Source: Dactylellina haptotyla (lineage: Eukaryota; Ascomycota; Orbiliomycetes; Orbiliales; Orbiliaceae). Taken from it: a stretch of DNA of 64,000 bases. Location of the stretch: NCBI GenBank assembly GCA_031310005.1, contig CM062381.1, positions 3,906,001 to 3,970,000 on the forward strand. Direction: 5' to 3'. Every line of letters starts with the position of its first letter. Positions within the stretch are counted from its first letter, which is position 1. Below are positions 23,061 through 33,188 of this stretch, piece after piece. Under the pieces are notes generated by a model. That model was not told where the DNA came from. It did no database searches and saw only the letters and a list, made by a program, of their open reading frames with translations. A program made the position numbers and the translations under genes.

Positions 23061-24982
23061 CTTGCTGCTAAGAAAGTATTAGACATACGGGCACGAAGCT
23101 TCTGATTTATGATAATGATCTCCTTAGGTAAGCTTACTTAAGCTTGCGAATAGATGTCGTATAAACGAGCGTTTCGATTTATTAATGATAACACTTATTT
23201 GGGTGCGTCCGGAGGACAAGTAAATTAAGGATCGGATTCTTTTTATATTCTAAAAGGATAATGCGAGTATATCGGAGACTACAGGCCAGTTGGATGGTTA
23301 TTTCGCGACTACGCAGGATCTCTTTTCTTTGATGGGTGGCCCGCTTTTATAGACGGTGGTCCATCGAGTGCAATCATACCTACCCGATCCACAATGTAAC
23401 ATTCATCAACTCAAAACGGATTTCGAAGTTGCTTCCGGTTATCAAAGGTTCAAGAGAGGAACGAAAACACGGTCAGAACATACACTTCTCTAGGAAGGTC
23501 CAAAATCTATGCGGCAGCTGAGATGCCCATCTAGATGCATCTCGGAGTGAAATATGTGACAACTAAACGGCCTACTCGGATGATTCGAGCATCCGCAGAT
23601 ATGTGTATGCTTCGAATATCTGTGTGCGCGCTCAATATCATGAGATAGCGTATCTCCATCCAACAGCTGTGCCATACCAGGCAAGCAACACGTAGAGCCT
23701 CAATCGGAATGTGCTAAACAATTTATACGAGAAGCAAGGCATCAAGGTGGCACAGCGCTTAACCAACTGACTTATCTTGATATTTTAGCTCTACACACCT
23801 AGACATTGGATTTATGCAGGTACTGGTGCACATTACGAGATACAGCGCGGGTTTTACGGGCTTGCAGGGTAGTTGTGGGAGACCAAGGAAACAAGAGGTG
23901 ACGATTAAACGGGATTCTCCATGGATCCATATCAGTCGCACGTAAAATAAGCTTCTGCCTAGAGAACTTGGCCTGTCATCTCTTTAGATTCTCTTGTTAG
24001 AATCTAAACTACAGCAGATTTTCTCGGAGGGAGGGATACCTTCTCCGTTTCTAAAGGCTGTTAGGGAGCGAAAGCTTTCTATTTGAAGAGATCGAAAGAC
24101 ATTGTTTTTGTATCCCTCAGCTCGTTCAGGTGTTGGCAGACCTGAAAGTTATTCAAGATTTGGATCACTCAATCTACCAATCGAATCTAATAGAATACTT
24201 GTAGGCCATTTTACTTCTTTACACTAGAGAACACGATCAGAATTAGAAAGAAAAATCTAAATGATTCCCTCAGGCTGTCCGCCTATTTCCAAATCCTAGG
24301 AGAGTCGGATCAAGGGTTATCCGGTGGCTTGTATATATATCAGCGCTTACTATAATTGAAGGGGGCATTAAATATGACTAGACTAGATAAGATCATACAC
24401 TTGTTTCAGACTCCAATCAAACAAGCTTTCCAAGAGGGCTATTCCGAGGAACCGAAAGATGATGTACGCAGGGGGAGCAGGAGCCACATCATCGGCTATA
24501 TATACATAAAAATTATCAATGAGAATGGGAGAATTAGCTAAAATCACGCGCGTACTAAGGCGCTTTTGTCATGGAAGCGCTGCATAGATATCGTAGTCTC
24601 GGGAACGCTACCCTTCATCCCGAGACTATGCACTCTAGTCTTGAGGCTATTCTTCCTGCTGCATAGATATCCACTTGTGAACTCTGGTTCAATTCCTCGG
24701 TCCGTTTAACCGTTTGATCGTCCCGATCGGCACCGGCAGGGCATAACATTTTGCAACACATCATCCTCAAAGATGTGGAACGCGCTGAGTGCCTATTGAA
24801 CTGTATAAATATACGTAAAGGATTCTTGAGCGGAGTATAATCAAATAAACCACCTAGAGAGCCTACCTATTATACGACTAGACGCGCGTACCTTCCCTCT
24901 GATCATACCTAAATTAAAATATTTACCCCTTACCTTTAAACGAGAATCGTGTTGCAATCACGCGCAATAAGAAATATTCGAA
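23061..24982. other. Gene-poor AT-rich region, 1.9 kb
   Basis: No convincing coding sequence; short open frames here lack signal peptides or motifs. A structured segment at 24530-24710 has inverted repeats, a direct repeat and a Pol III B-box-like sequence (separate entry). Pieces look like decayed sequence, but I cannot name a source. Confidence 0.5.
24550..24697. repeat. Hairpin-rich segment with B-box-like motif
   Basis: It contains a 6 bp inverted repeat GCGCTT/AAGCGC (about 24561-24581), a 10 bp perfect inverted repeat TAGTCTCGGG/CCCGAGACTA (about 24594-24628), a direct repeat GCTGCATAGATATC (about 24579 and 24658) and GGTTCAATTCC (24686-24696), which matches the Pol III B-box consensus GGTTCRANYCC. 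A clear A box and a foldable cloverleaf are missing, so this may be a tRNA-derived relic or chance. Confidence 0.35.
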
Positions 24983-25340
24983 ATGAAGGTGTTCGCTATA
25001 ACTATCCTGGCGATGACGTCTTTAGGCTTTTCATCACCACTTGAAAGTATGTATCACGTATAAAACTGATATATGGTGTTTTTAATACCAAATACTCGTA
25101 TATATTGCTAAATGAAAGCGCTATCATTGATCCGAAATGCTGATTTTTAAATTCATAGAGCGTTGTACGACCACAGCCGACCGAAGTATTTGCTTTAATT
25201 CTTGCTATCTACAAAGTACCTCTTCTTGTCAGCAAGGCTGTGTTGGAACCAGTCCTTCTGGTAACTGTTTCTCGGCATGCTATCAGAATAAATATATAAC
25301 TTGTACGAGATGCTGCGACAGCACGTGTACTACTTGCTAG
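24983..25340 (+). CDS. Small secreted peptide with twelve cysteines and a KR processing site
   Basis: Exons 24983-25046 and 25159-25340 join over a 112 bp intron (GTATGT donor, TTCATAG acceptor, phase 1) to give 81 residues. Exon 1 encodes the signal peptide (MKVFAITILAMTSLGFSSPL). The junction creates LEKR, a kexin-type dibasic site, directly before the first cysteine. The predicted mature peptide has about 58 residues with 12 cysteines, including adjacent CC and a TCTTC end. This arrangement of signal, short propeptide, KR and dense cysteines is typical of processed secreted peptides. The family is not recognised. Exon 1 is found only by reading splice signals. Confidence 0.72.
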
Positions 25341-26064
25341 GCCGGCTAGGTCTGCGCCTGCTTCTGTATAAGACACACTTATTTCAATAGTATAGTTCAA
25401 CTCGGGTGGAGAGAATTTAAAATTTTTGTTCACGATTGGGGTATATTTACGTAAAGGTTGATGGAAGGGGCTGACCTCGATAAAATATATGTTATATACT
25501 CTTATACTATATGTACTATATTTCTTAACTGCCATTTGTATCTACTTAGGATATACCGTAAATGAATAGAAGGTGTAACGAAAAGGAATAGTACTCGTGC
25601 GTAGAATCCTCATCTCTGCGGCATTACTAGGCTATTCAATGGATAGGTAATATAGCTTAAGAATAGCAAAGAGTGGAACCGAGAGATTTAATTTGTCTTA
25701 CGTATAAATATGGCCTCTACACCGGGATTATTCGACTAAGAAACATTCGCCTAAACTATTCAATTTTATCGGAATGCGGTCCGTTAATGCGGCATGAGGT
25801 TTCTCGCTCGTTAGCGGCTTTCGCTTAATCAGGAGTATTATTGGTAGCCAACTACGAGGGCGTTTATCAATGGTAGAATATTCGTGTATTTAAACACCTG
25901 GTTCCAAGTATCTTAAGATTTCGAAAACCTCCAAGACTTCGAAGAAGAAATTTTTATTATCCGCAGACGAACACACCTCCTCTCCAAGCGCACATCTTTC
26001 ACCTGAACAATTCATACTTTATACAACAAGGAATCAAGTCATTCTGATTACTCCTCCTCTCAAA
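25341..26064. other. Intergenic, 0.7 kb
   Basis: AT-rich; no ORF is supported. The 3' part is a C- and A-rich leader-like stretch before the next secreted protein gene. Confidence 0.55.
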
Positions 26065-26325
26065 ATGCAACTCCACTATACTCTACTATTCGGTCTCCTG
26101 AGCGTCTTCCCTACTATCGTGCTCGCCGCGCCTCAACAACCTGGTCCGGTCGCTACTGGTGTCTGCAAATACACATCTGTTTGCAACGCTCAAGGGAAAA
26201 ACTGTCAAAATCGGTGGGTTTGCCAGACTAGTTCAGGCTTATTTGGAACCTGCTCTTCGTGTACTACTGCCGGCGCATCATGCACTCTAATCAGATATCC
26301 ATTCAGCGGCGATATTGCATGTTAA
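26065..26325 (+). CDS. Small secreted cysteine-rich protein, 86 residues
   Basis: A single exon of 86 residues with good start context (TCAAAATGC). The signal peptide is about 22 residues (MQLHYTLLFGLLSVFPTIVL, then AA). The mature part of about 64 residues has eight cysteines (GVCKY, VCNAQ, NCQNR, VCQTS, TCSSC, SCTLI, terminal C). The final residue is cysteine. It is effector-like; no known domain was recognised. It sits about 0.7 kb after the 81-residue cysteine-rich peptide gene on the same strand. Confidence 0.72.
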   Translation: MQLHYTLLFGLLSVFPTIVLAAPQQPGPVATGVCKYTSVCNAQGKNCQNRWVCQTSSGLFGTCSSCTTAGASCTLIRYPFSGDIAC

Positions 26326-27123
26326 ATGAAACTACTATTTTCTGCTGTATTGTATCTGAACGTCCAAATTGGTTGTTATTAAGGCAAAGCATGTACCCTA
26401 GATGAGAACAGAAACTGGCAAATTATAACAAGAATAAAGCTTGCAATCGAGACCTTAGGAGGTGTATTTAGTTCTTTTAAGATTAAGGTAGCAGACGGCT
26501 GTTAAACTCAGCTCCCTTCGTGACGAGAGTCCTGAGTGTACTGCGCTTCTAGGTATTTGTGCCGGCGATCTCTGCCATTTTCATTGCAGTCTAACTGCAG
26601 AAGCGTATTAGAGGAAAGTAAATAGAGCAAGAAGCTTATCTATTATTACCATTTTTTTCTTAATATATAATGTTGTAATTTAGAAAATTTATTTCGAAAA
26701 CTGGGGCGTCGAAAAAAGCCGCCGTACAATTTCACAACACATATCGGTCGATTAATACCACACCAAAGATCAAATGCGGGAAATGTTCGGCTCGGCTGCT
26801 TTCCGGCCCTACCGATGTTAGCCTGGTAAGCCGATCGAGGAGCTGCGTATATAAGCTTCGAAACCACTTAGCTTAGTATTCACGAGTGAGTCAGCATCCT
26901 CCTCTCCTACCGCGGAGATATGTTTCCGTGGATATCGATCTTCATTGCATCCAATTAAATTCTGATGTAAGCATTCCTGCTTATATATCCAATTGCGAGC
27001 CTAGATATATAGATGCCAACTGTGTGACTTCCGCTATCGAGATTTATATAAATTGGTGGTTCGGATACTAATATATTGATATAATACTAGTTTTTGAAGT
27101 TAATATTGATATCATAAACCAAA
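26326..27123. other. Intergenic, 0.8 kb
   Basis: AT-rich, without a supported gene. It should include the nitronate monooxygenase promoter. Confidence 0.55.
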
Positions 27124-28164
27124 ATGTCCAGTCTCACAGCAGCCTACCCATGGATCGCGAGTCCACTGATCGCTAGCGCGCCCATGCGGCTAATCTCAGG
27201 CCCGCCTCTCGCCTACGAAGTCTCCTCGGTAGGTGGATTCGGGTTCCTCGCCGCGGGTGTCGATGTCAGTGGTCTCGCGCAAAATCTCGCGGACTTCAAA
27301 TCCCTCTTAGCGGCGGCTCCAATCCTAAATTCCCAGTCTGATGTCCTCCCTGTTGGCGTAGGATTTATCCTTTGGGGCGCAGATCTAGCTCTCACAACTA
27401 AAGTACTCTCCGAGCCAGGGAATACGCCCGCTGCAGTGTGGCTGTTTGCACCTGAAAGCCCAGCACAGCTAAAATCTTGGGCGGAAGGTATCCGAAAGGC
27501 TACGAACGGGAAGACAAAAATCTGGGTACAGATATCTTCTGTCGCGGATGCTACCGAAGCTGTTGCTATCGCTGGGGCCGATTTACTAGTGATCCAAGGC
27601 GCTGATGCAGGCGGACACGGGCGATATCAGTCCGCGGGGCTTATAAGTCTCGTTCCGGAAGTTATCGATACAGTTAAAGCATACTGCTCCGAAAGAGGGT
27701 CACAGGTGCCAGGATTCATCGCTGCGGGTGGAATTGCAGACTCCAGAGGTGTCAATGCTGTGGTGGCGCTAGGCGCTCATGGAGCGGCTATGGGATCGAG
27801 ATATTTAGCGTCATCGGAAGCAAATATCGCTAAGGGTTATCAGGACGCTGTTTTGAGAGCTTCTGATGGCGGGGTTTCTACGACAAGAACGGATGTGTAT
27901 GACAAATTGAGGGGCACTACGGGGTGGCCAGAGGGGTACGGTGGAAGAGGAGTGACGAATAAGAGCTATGAGGACGCATTGAGCGGTGTTGCGTTCGAGG
28001 AGAATCAAAAAGCGTACAAAACGGCAGAGGCGATGGGTAACACCGGATGGGAAGGAGCTGGAGCACGGATGACGACGTACGTTGGTACTGGTGTGGGGCT
28101 TGTGAGAAGCGTGATAGGAGCAAAGGAGATCACAAGAAGCGCTAGGGGAGAAAGTAAAGTCTAG
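27124..28164 (+). CDS. Nitronate monooxygenase (2-nitropropane dioxygenase family)
   Basis: A single exon of 346 residues. TIM-barrel FMN enzyme: N-terminal SPLIASAPMRLISGPPLAYE with the substrate-pocket start, GGFGFLAAG, then the flavin phosphate-binding segment GADAGGHGR (near 160-168, with the family's active-site His) and AAGGIADSRGVNAVVALGA, GAAMGSRYLAS. These enzymes oxidise alkyl nitronates such as propionate 3-nitronate to the carbonyl compound plus nitrite using O2 and FMN, usually as detoxification. The length matches fungal members. The start context (CCAAAATGT) is good. The enzyme class is clear; the natural substrate is inferred. Confidence 0.9.
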   Translation: MSSLTAAYPWIASPLIASAPMRLISGPPLAYEVSSVGGFGFLAAGVDVSGLAQNLADFKSLLAAAPILNSQSDVLPVGVGFILWGADLALTTKVLSEPGNTPAAVWLFAPESPAQLKSWAEGIRKATNGKTKIWVQISSVADATEAVAIAGADLLVIQGADAGGHGRYQSAGLISLVPEVIDTVKAYCSERGSQVPGFIAAGGIADSRGVNAVVALGAHGAAMGSRYLASSEANIAKGYQDAVLRASDGGVSTTRTDVYDKLRGTTGWPEGYGGRGVTNKSYEDALSGVAFEENQKAYKTAEAMGNTGWEGAGARMTTYVGTGVGLVRSVIGAKEITRSARGESKV

Positions 28165-29058
28165 CGGGATAACGAACTGTACTCGGAGTCTTCTATCGGA
28201 TATTGCGAATTTATTATCAAAATTTGCACGTGCTACTTTTTCGATCGTAAAGAATTTATTCGGATGAATGGGTCTCTCTGACCACGGTTGAGATAGAGTA
28301 TGATATTAATCTAAATGAGATCTCGGTTCGAGGACACCGACTTCATAAAGTTAAGGTATTGATAACTTCCATCGAAGATTCCCTCCGAATCCGGATCGGA
28401 GAGTTTCACATGGCGACCTTGTATATTCTCTCCGTAGCCGTATTACGTATTGCAGTAATATATAGACCCCAGGGTGTTAGATAATTCTATATCACTCAGC
28501 CGATTAGTCAAGCCAGGGGCGTCGTCAAATAAACACTCAGACGATATCGCAAGCAATCTCGAGCTCCGGAACCGCACCAATTGACCAATAAGAGTTCAGG
28601 ATTCTCGTCTATCAGACCCAAGAGTTCGGAAGCGGTTACACAAGGATCACGATAAGTCAGGCGATTGTTGCAGGCTGTCAAAGCACAGTGCAGCGGCATA
28701 CTTCGGTTGTTCCAGATTTAAGCATAAATGTCATCCGAGGAAAAGGAAGGAGGGCTTTTTACCCGCGTTCTTCTCTTCTTCAGATGAAAAAGCTTGACAC
28801 CCTTCCCTATTTCGTCATTGGCCATTGGAGGGTTTTATATGCATGTGAGAATTGAGGAATAAGAGTTCCTGAGGCGCTACGGTGTGCTATAGTCAGCATG
28901 CAGACAATGCATACATCCTCACACACGGTACCTGAAAAGTGTTGTTTCCACGTTGGAACCGTCGGCATGTGTCAGGCCACCACAACCACAACAACCGACA
29001 GCCCGCGTGCAAGGGACAATATGGATATCAAATTGATGCTAACGATGAAATCATCACG
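28165..29058. other. Intergenic, 0.9 kb, with a probable gene relic
   Basis: No intact gene. Contains the ankyrin-like relic at 28508-28720; the rest shows no supported feature. Confidence 0.5.
28508..28720 (-). pseudogene. Probable fragment of an ankyrin-repeat gene
   Basis: The minus-strand reading includes NNRSMPLHCALTACNN and later VTASELLGLIDENPELLLVN, which resemble ankyrin-type helices and the MPLHxAL loop. It is short, lacks a proper start and loses similarity after about 50 residues. The best reading is a decayed piece of an ankyrin-repeat protein gene. Evidence is limited to visible motif likeness. Confidence 0.35.
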
Positions 29059-29286
29059 ATGAGAATACGTCTGTCTTATCAGTTAGCCGCTAGTATTACC
29101 TTTGCTCAAGTGCTGATTGTTTTTGTAGTTAATACGAGGGCAAGACCAACCCGTGCCCACCCGAGTCCGAAGTCTGAAGCTGGGATTAATCTCGAGACGC
29201 CCAAACTCAATCGCGAGTCAGACGACCTCGAAAATTTTTCAATACGAAGGAAAAGGCAAATTTGGAACAAGATGAATTGCGAATGA
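29059..29286 (+). CDS. Possible small secreted or membrane peptide
   Basis: A 75-residue open frame whose first 28 residues are hydrophobic after a short basic start (MRIRLSYQLAASITFAQVLI), like a signal peptide or anchor. The remainder is hydrophilic with an RRKR basic site near the C-terminus and a single cysteine. The start has A at -3. There is no recognised domain and no second exon that I could support, so it may be chance. Confidence 0.35.
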   Translation: MRIRLSYQLAASITFAQVLIVFVVNTRARPTRAHPSPKSEAGINLETPKLNRESDDLENFSIRRKRQIWNKMNCE

Positions 29287-30126
29287 GCTAAACTTAGTCA
29301 TCTCCGGCGTTCCTGATTCCATACGAGAAGATGCCACCGGAGCCTCAAATGTGCTCGCCTGGAAGGCAAAACGCAGAGCTCGTAAAACAGAAATCGGGAC
29401 TTTTCGGAATGATGGCTGGATACCACCAGGCCAACCAAAAACCAGCTGTTTGCCCTGTCCCTGCCGTGAGTGGGCCGGGTGCCGCACACAAGTGAAATGC
29501 TCCGGCCGTGTGCTGCATGCTGACTGGTACCAGCCTCGTGTTCCGAAATATCCCTCTCTTCGGCTCGAATGGGCGACTCGGGCTACGCGAGAGAAGGTTC
29601 TCAGCGGGGAACCGTTGCCCAAAATAGGTGCGAATGAGCAGCGGTCCCTCCCGAGCCAGCCCTGCTGCCTCCGTTGCCAGTCTGACTTTGTGGCACTCTC
29701 CGTGAGAATCTGTCCGCTGGGATCACAGCCAACCAACATATCAGCCAATGCGAGCAAGCGTAATGATAAAAAAAAAAATAACTGATTAGACAGGTCTCAT
29801 TCCAGTGACGCATGGGACCCTCTTCGGTCAGGCATTTATTTTCCATGGAGAATCCTTTTCCGTAACGTTAAGCACAAAGGGATTTCGCGTTCGTATAAAA
29901 GTCCCTGGCATCCGCCGTCTCCATTCCCAGGCCTTTTTACAATATTTCTAAGGACATCATCGATACAAAGTACAACAGCACCCAACACACCGTCGTGTTT
30001 ATATTTATTATTTATTTTATAAATTAGTCCGCTCGTTTTCTACCGCCGGCGGATTATTAACCTACATTCTTCCATTGCTACAACAAACAACCAATTCTCA
30101 ACTACAAGATAACACTAATATCACAC
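29287..30126. promoter_or_regulatory. Upstream region of the alternative oxidase gene
   Basis: 840 bp. Overlapping long open frames on both strands (29239-29785) look non-coding. A TATAAAA box at 29894-29900 points to transcription starting near 29925-29940. A palindrome CCGCCGGCGG at 30043-30052 has the form CCG-N4-CGG, the kind of inverted triplet bound by Zn2Cys6 factors, but it lies in the presumed leader. Confidence 0.5.
29894..29900 (+). promoter_or_regulatory. TATA box of alternative oxidase gene
   Basis: TATAAAA, 227 bp before the start codon; the only good TATA match in the proximal upstream region. Confidence 0.5.
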
Positions 30127-31259
30127 ATGTTGAGCACGCGATCCCCAGTTCTCGCGAAGACCGCCTATCGCGCCATTGGCGGCGCCAAACCGCTAGCATA
30201 CACTCGGATATCCGTGGTTCTCTGCCAATATCACGCCCCCTCCTTCAACCAGGTTCAACAGGTCAGAAACTTCAGTTTCACTTCCAAGGCGCCAATCCAA
30301 GGTACTCAGACTCTCCAAATCGCGCCTACACAAGCCCGTCAACGGGAAACCAAGCAGTCATGGCCACACCCAGTGTATACCGAAAAGCAGATGCAGGACA
30401 TCGTGATTGCCCATCGCAATGCCTCCACCTGGTCCGATAAGATCGCCCTCAATGCAATCAGACTCTTGCGTTCGAGTTTCGACTTAGTAACCGGATACAA
30501 GCACGATCCAAAGATTGCATCTGGGGAAAAGACAGCTGAAGGCGGGACTCACTTCACCATGACCGAAAAGAAATGGATGATTCGATTCATCTTTTTGGAG
30601 AGCATTGCTGGTGTCCCCGGATTCGTTGCCGGCACCTTGCGACACTTGAAGTCGATAAGAAGCCTCAAAAGAGACAACGGCTGGATCGAGACCCTTCTTG
30701 AGGAAGGTTATAACGAGAGTGAGTATTCCCACCTAATTTATCGGATCCGCATATATCCGCAGTCGCTAATGTGAATTCAGGGATGCATCTCCTCACATTC
30801 CTCAAAATGCACCACCCCGGTATCTTCATGCGTCTCATGGTCATTGGTGCCCAGGGTGTCTTCTACAACGCATTCTTTCTCGCCTACCTGCTCTCCCCAC
30901 GTACATGCCACCGTTTCGTCGGTTATCTCGAGGAAGAAGCCGTTATCACATACACCCGCGCCATAGCCGATATTGACGCCGGTAAACTACCCGCATTCGA
31001 AAGTATGGATGCGCCACGGATCGCCTTGGACTACTGGAAGATGCCCGAGGGTTCGAAAGTTAGAGAGATGCTCATGTACATCCGCGCGGACGAGGCCAAA
31101 CACAGAGAAGTCAACCATACATTGGCCAATCTCGACGGAGATATGGATCCCAACCCGTTCATGACGGAGTATGAAGATCCAACAAAACCTCATCCAGGAA
31201 AGGGTATCGAGCACCTCAAGAACACTGGTTGGTCAAGGGACGAAGCCTTGTCCAAGTAA
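30127..31259 (+). CDS. AOX1: Mitochondrial alternative oxidase
   Basis: Exons 30127-30718 and 30781-31259 join over a 62 bp intron (GTGAGT donor, GCTAAT branch, TTCAG acceptor, phase 1) to give 356 residues. The N-terminus (about 1-60) is rich in Arg, Ser and Ala and poor in acidic residues, a mitochondrial presequence. The diiron motifs are all present: FLESIAGVPGF, NERMHLLTF (restored by the splice), LEEEAVITYTRAI and RADEAKHREVNH. The enzyme oxidises ubiquinol directly with O2 at the inner membrane, bypassing complexes III and IV without pumping protons. In Neurospora the gene is induced when the cytochrome chain is blocked; a CCG-N4-CGG palindrome upstream could be a regulator site, but this is inference. 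Confidence 0.95.
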
Positions 31260-31581
31260 ACTCAGATGCCGGATAACCCGTCTGTTTCGTTTTTTATTCT
31301 GCTACAAATGCACCATTTGAAAATTACTCGGAGTTCAGGTGTCCTTGAGACGGTTTAAGAATTATCGGCAACCAAAAATGCCTTTTCATCGTATTCCTAG
31401 AAGCTTGGGGCTTCTTTAGGTTTTATTGTATATAGAAACTGGACAGTGCGTCCAACTGTTTGCGACCGAATCGCTACTTCTCAATAAGATTTATTCTTTT
31501 TTCTTTCTGACTCATCGAAATATACAATACCCATTACCTCTGAAATCTAGACAATCGAATAGTGAAACCTTCAATATGGTT
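31260..31581. other. Intergenic, convergent 3' ends
   Basis: 322 bp between the AOX1 stop and the stop of the minus-strand secreted protein gene; nothing else seen. Confidence 0.6.
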
Positions 31582-32572
31582 TTACCAATGACCTGAACAC
31601 GCATCATTTCCCTTGCAAGCCTGAGCATCAGCCTTGTAGCTTGGGTTCTGCCTCAAAACAAAACAATTTGCAGGTGCCACATGCCGCCAGCATCCAACGC
31701 GTCTGTTCCGAGGAACACGATATCTATACGTGGCACACGGATTCCAATTCTCAGGATTGATCCACCAGTTTCCGACTTGGTTCCAGAGATCCAGCATTTC
31801 GACATTATAGTCGTATAAGCCGCGGTAGCTGATGCCCATCGAATAACAATCGTAGCCTACGAGGTACATTATGTCGTGTTTCGCGGCTTCGATCCAGAAT
31901 CCTATAGTTTCCATTTGACATCATTAGCCGGCTAGTTTCTCTTTATATTCTCATATAGAGAAAAAGTTTAAATATAGAAAGAGGAGAGTTTAGCAACATA
32001 CCTTGACCTTCACATGGGTGCGGGACAGTATTCCAATTTAATCTACCGCCTTGCCACATTCCGATTCCGATCTTGAAAAGAGGAGTACGCTTCTCCAGGG
32101 ACGTTCGATATTCTTTAGTACTGTTGACGAGCTCAGGAAACTGACCGATCAGCACTTGAGCGGATGCCCAGAGAGAAGCATCTGAGCCGGTCGTAAAAGA
32201 GTGGACTAGCGTCATGTTGTCCGGGAGATTTATGTGAATCTTATCTGCGCTGCGAGCCTTGATGGGACTAGACGGATGGGTAATTGGTAAAATGTTCGCA
32301 TCTTTCGGGATATCACCATAAATGTTGATATTCCTATTTTGACATTCGACGAGTATTTCAAGAGCGTGGGCTTTGTAGGCGCCCTGTTCCTCTCTTGAGA
32401 TATCTTGGTAAAGGTACTTGCTCTTGAGAGTTGCAGAATGATTGGAAATGAGAGGAACTGTTGTGTTAGGAGGAGAACCGACAGGAATACCAAAGGTGAC
32501 ATTGGAAAAACCAGCCATGATCAAGAAGTGAACAAGCATCATAGTGAGCGATAAGGTCCGTGAGGAAGCCAT
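31582..32572 (-). CDS. Secreted orphan protein of 296 residues
   Basis: Exons 32572-32002 and 31901-31582 join over a 100 bp intron (GTATGT donor, CTATAG acceptor, phase 1) to give 296 residues. The signal peptide covers about 1-28 (MASSRTLSLTMMLVHFLIMA onward). The mature region has several N-glycosylation sequons (NTT, NHS, NMT, NST), a central helical-looking part, and eight cysteines mostly in the C-terminal third (HPCEG, DCYS, PCATY, GCWR, NCFV, ACKG, ACSG). The splice joins HPCEGQG to FWIEAAKHDIMYLVGYD. I do not recognise the family. It is convergent with AOX1. Confidence 0.72.
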
Positions 32573-33188
32573 TTTCTCGATTCCGCTAGTCGTCAGTGAT
32601 TGTGTATATTTTAGGAACGTTGCGGTAGAAGGATAGTTATTTGGTAAGGACGGATTGCAGATGTAGTTGTAGATCCTAATTTTATATCAAATGTTGCTGC
32701 TACTCTCCAATATTGATAAATACACATATGAGACTATATTTACATAGTGAGGCCACTCTCTTAGATCTTTGTCTGAGGTAATTTCCTTAAATTCCCCAAA
32801 TTGACCATAACCTGCTGATATCAAATCGGTACCTAGAAAGAAATGACTATCCTCACCAAATTCCGGCTTTACTATCAAATAGCCTTGGATAGCTTCACTC
32901 AGCAATTAACCGATCCTCCATACGAGCATTCTACAATAATGGGCGTGTTCTAGCTCCAGATCCTGTTCCTTGTGTTGTTAGTTAAAATCCAACAAGGAAC
33001 CTAGAGCTGACGCATTGTTGGAGTTGATATGCTCGAGGGAATACAATCTTAAATTGCAGACTTCGAATCATACCCTGCTTTATCGTACACTCGAGCTCTT
33101 ATAGAGTAGATACATTCCGCGTCATAACTATATTTCTCCGCAATCTAGGAATTGAAGATACCGAGCACTCGATCTTCGAGATATCGAG
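32573..33188. other. Divergent promoter region
   Basis: 616 bp between the divergent secreted protein and F-box genes; AT-rich, no ORF supported. Confidence 0.55.

Noticed and set aside
23741-23780. TGGCACAGCG with an AACC loop, like a tRNA A box and D arm
   Set aside because: No matching anticodon arm, T arm or B box follows at the right distance.
29239-29785. Overlapping long open frames on both strands upstream of alternative oxidase
   Set aside because: Neither has a motif or plausible composition, and both overlap in a region better explained as promoter.
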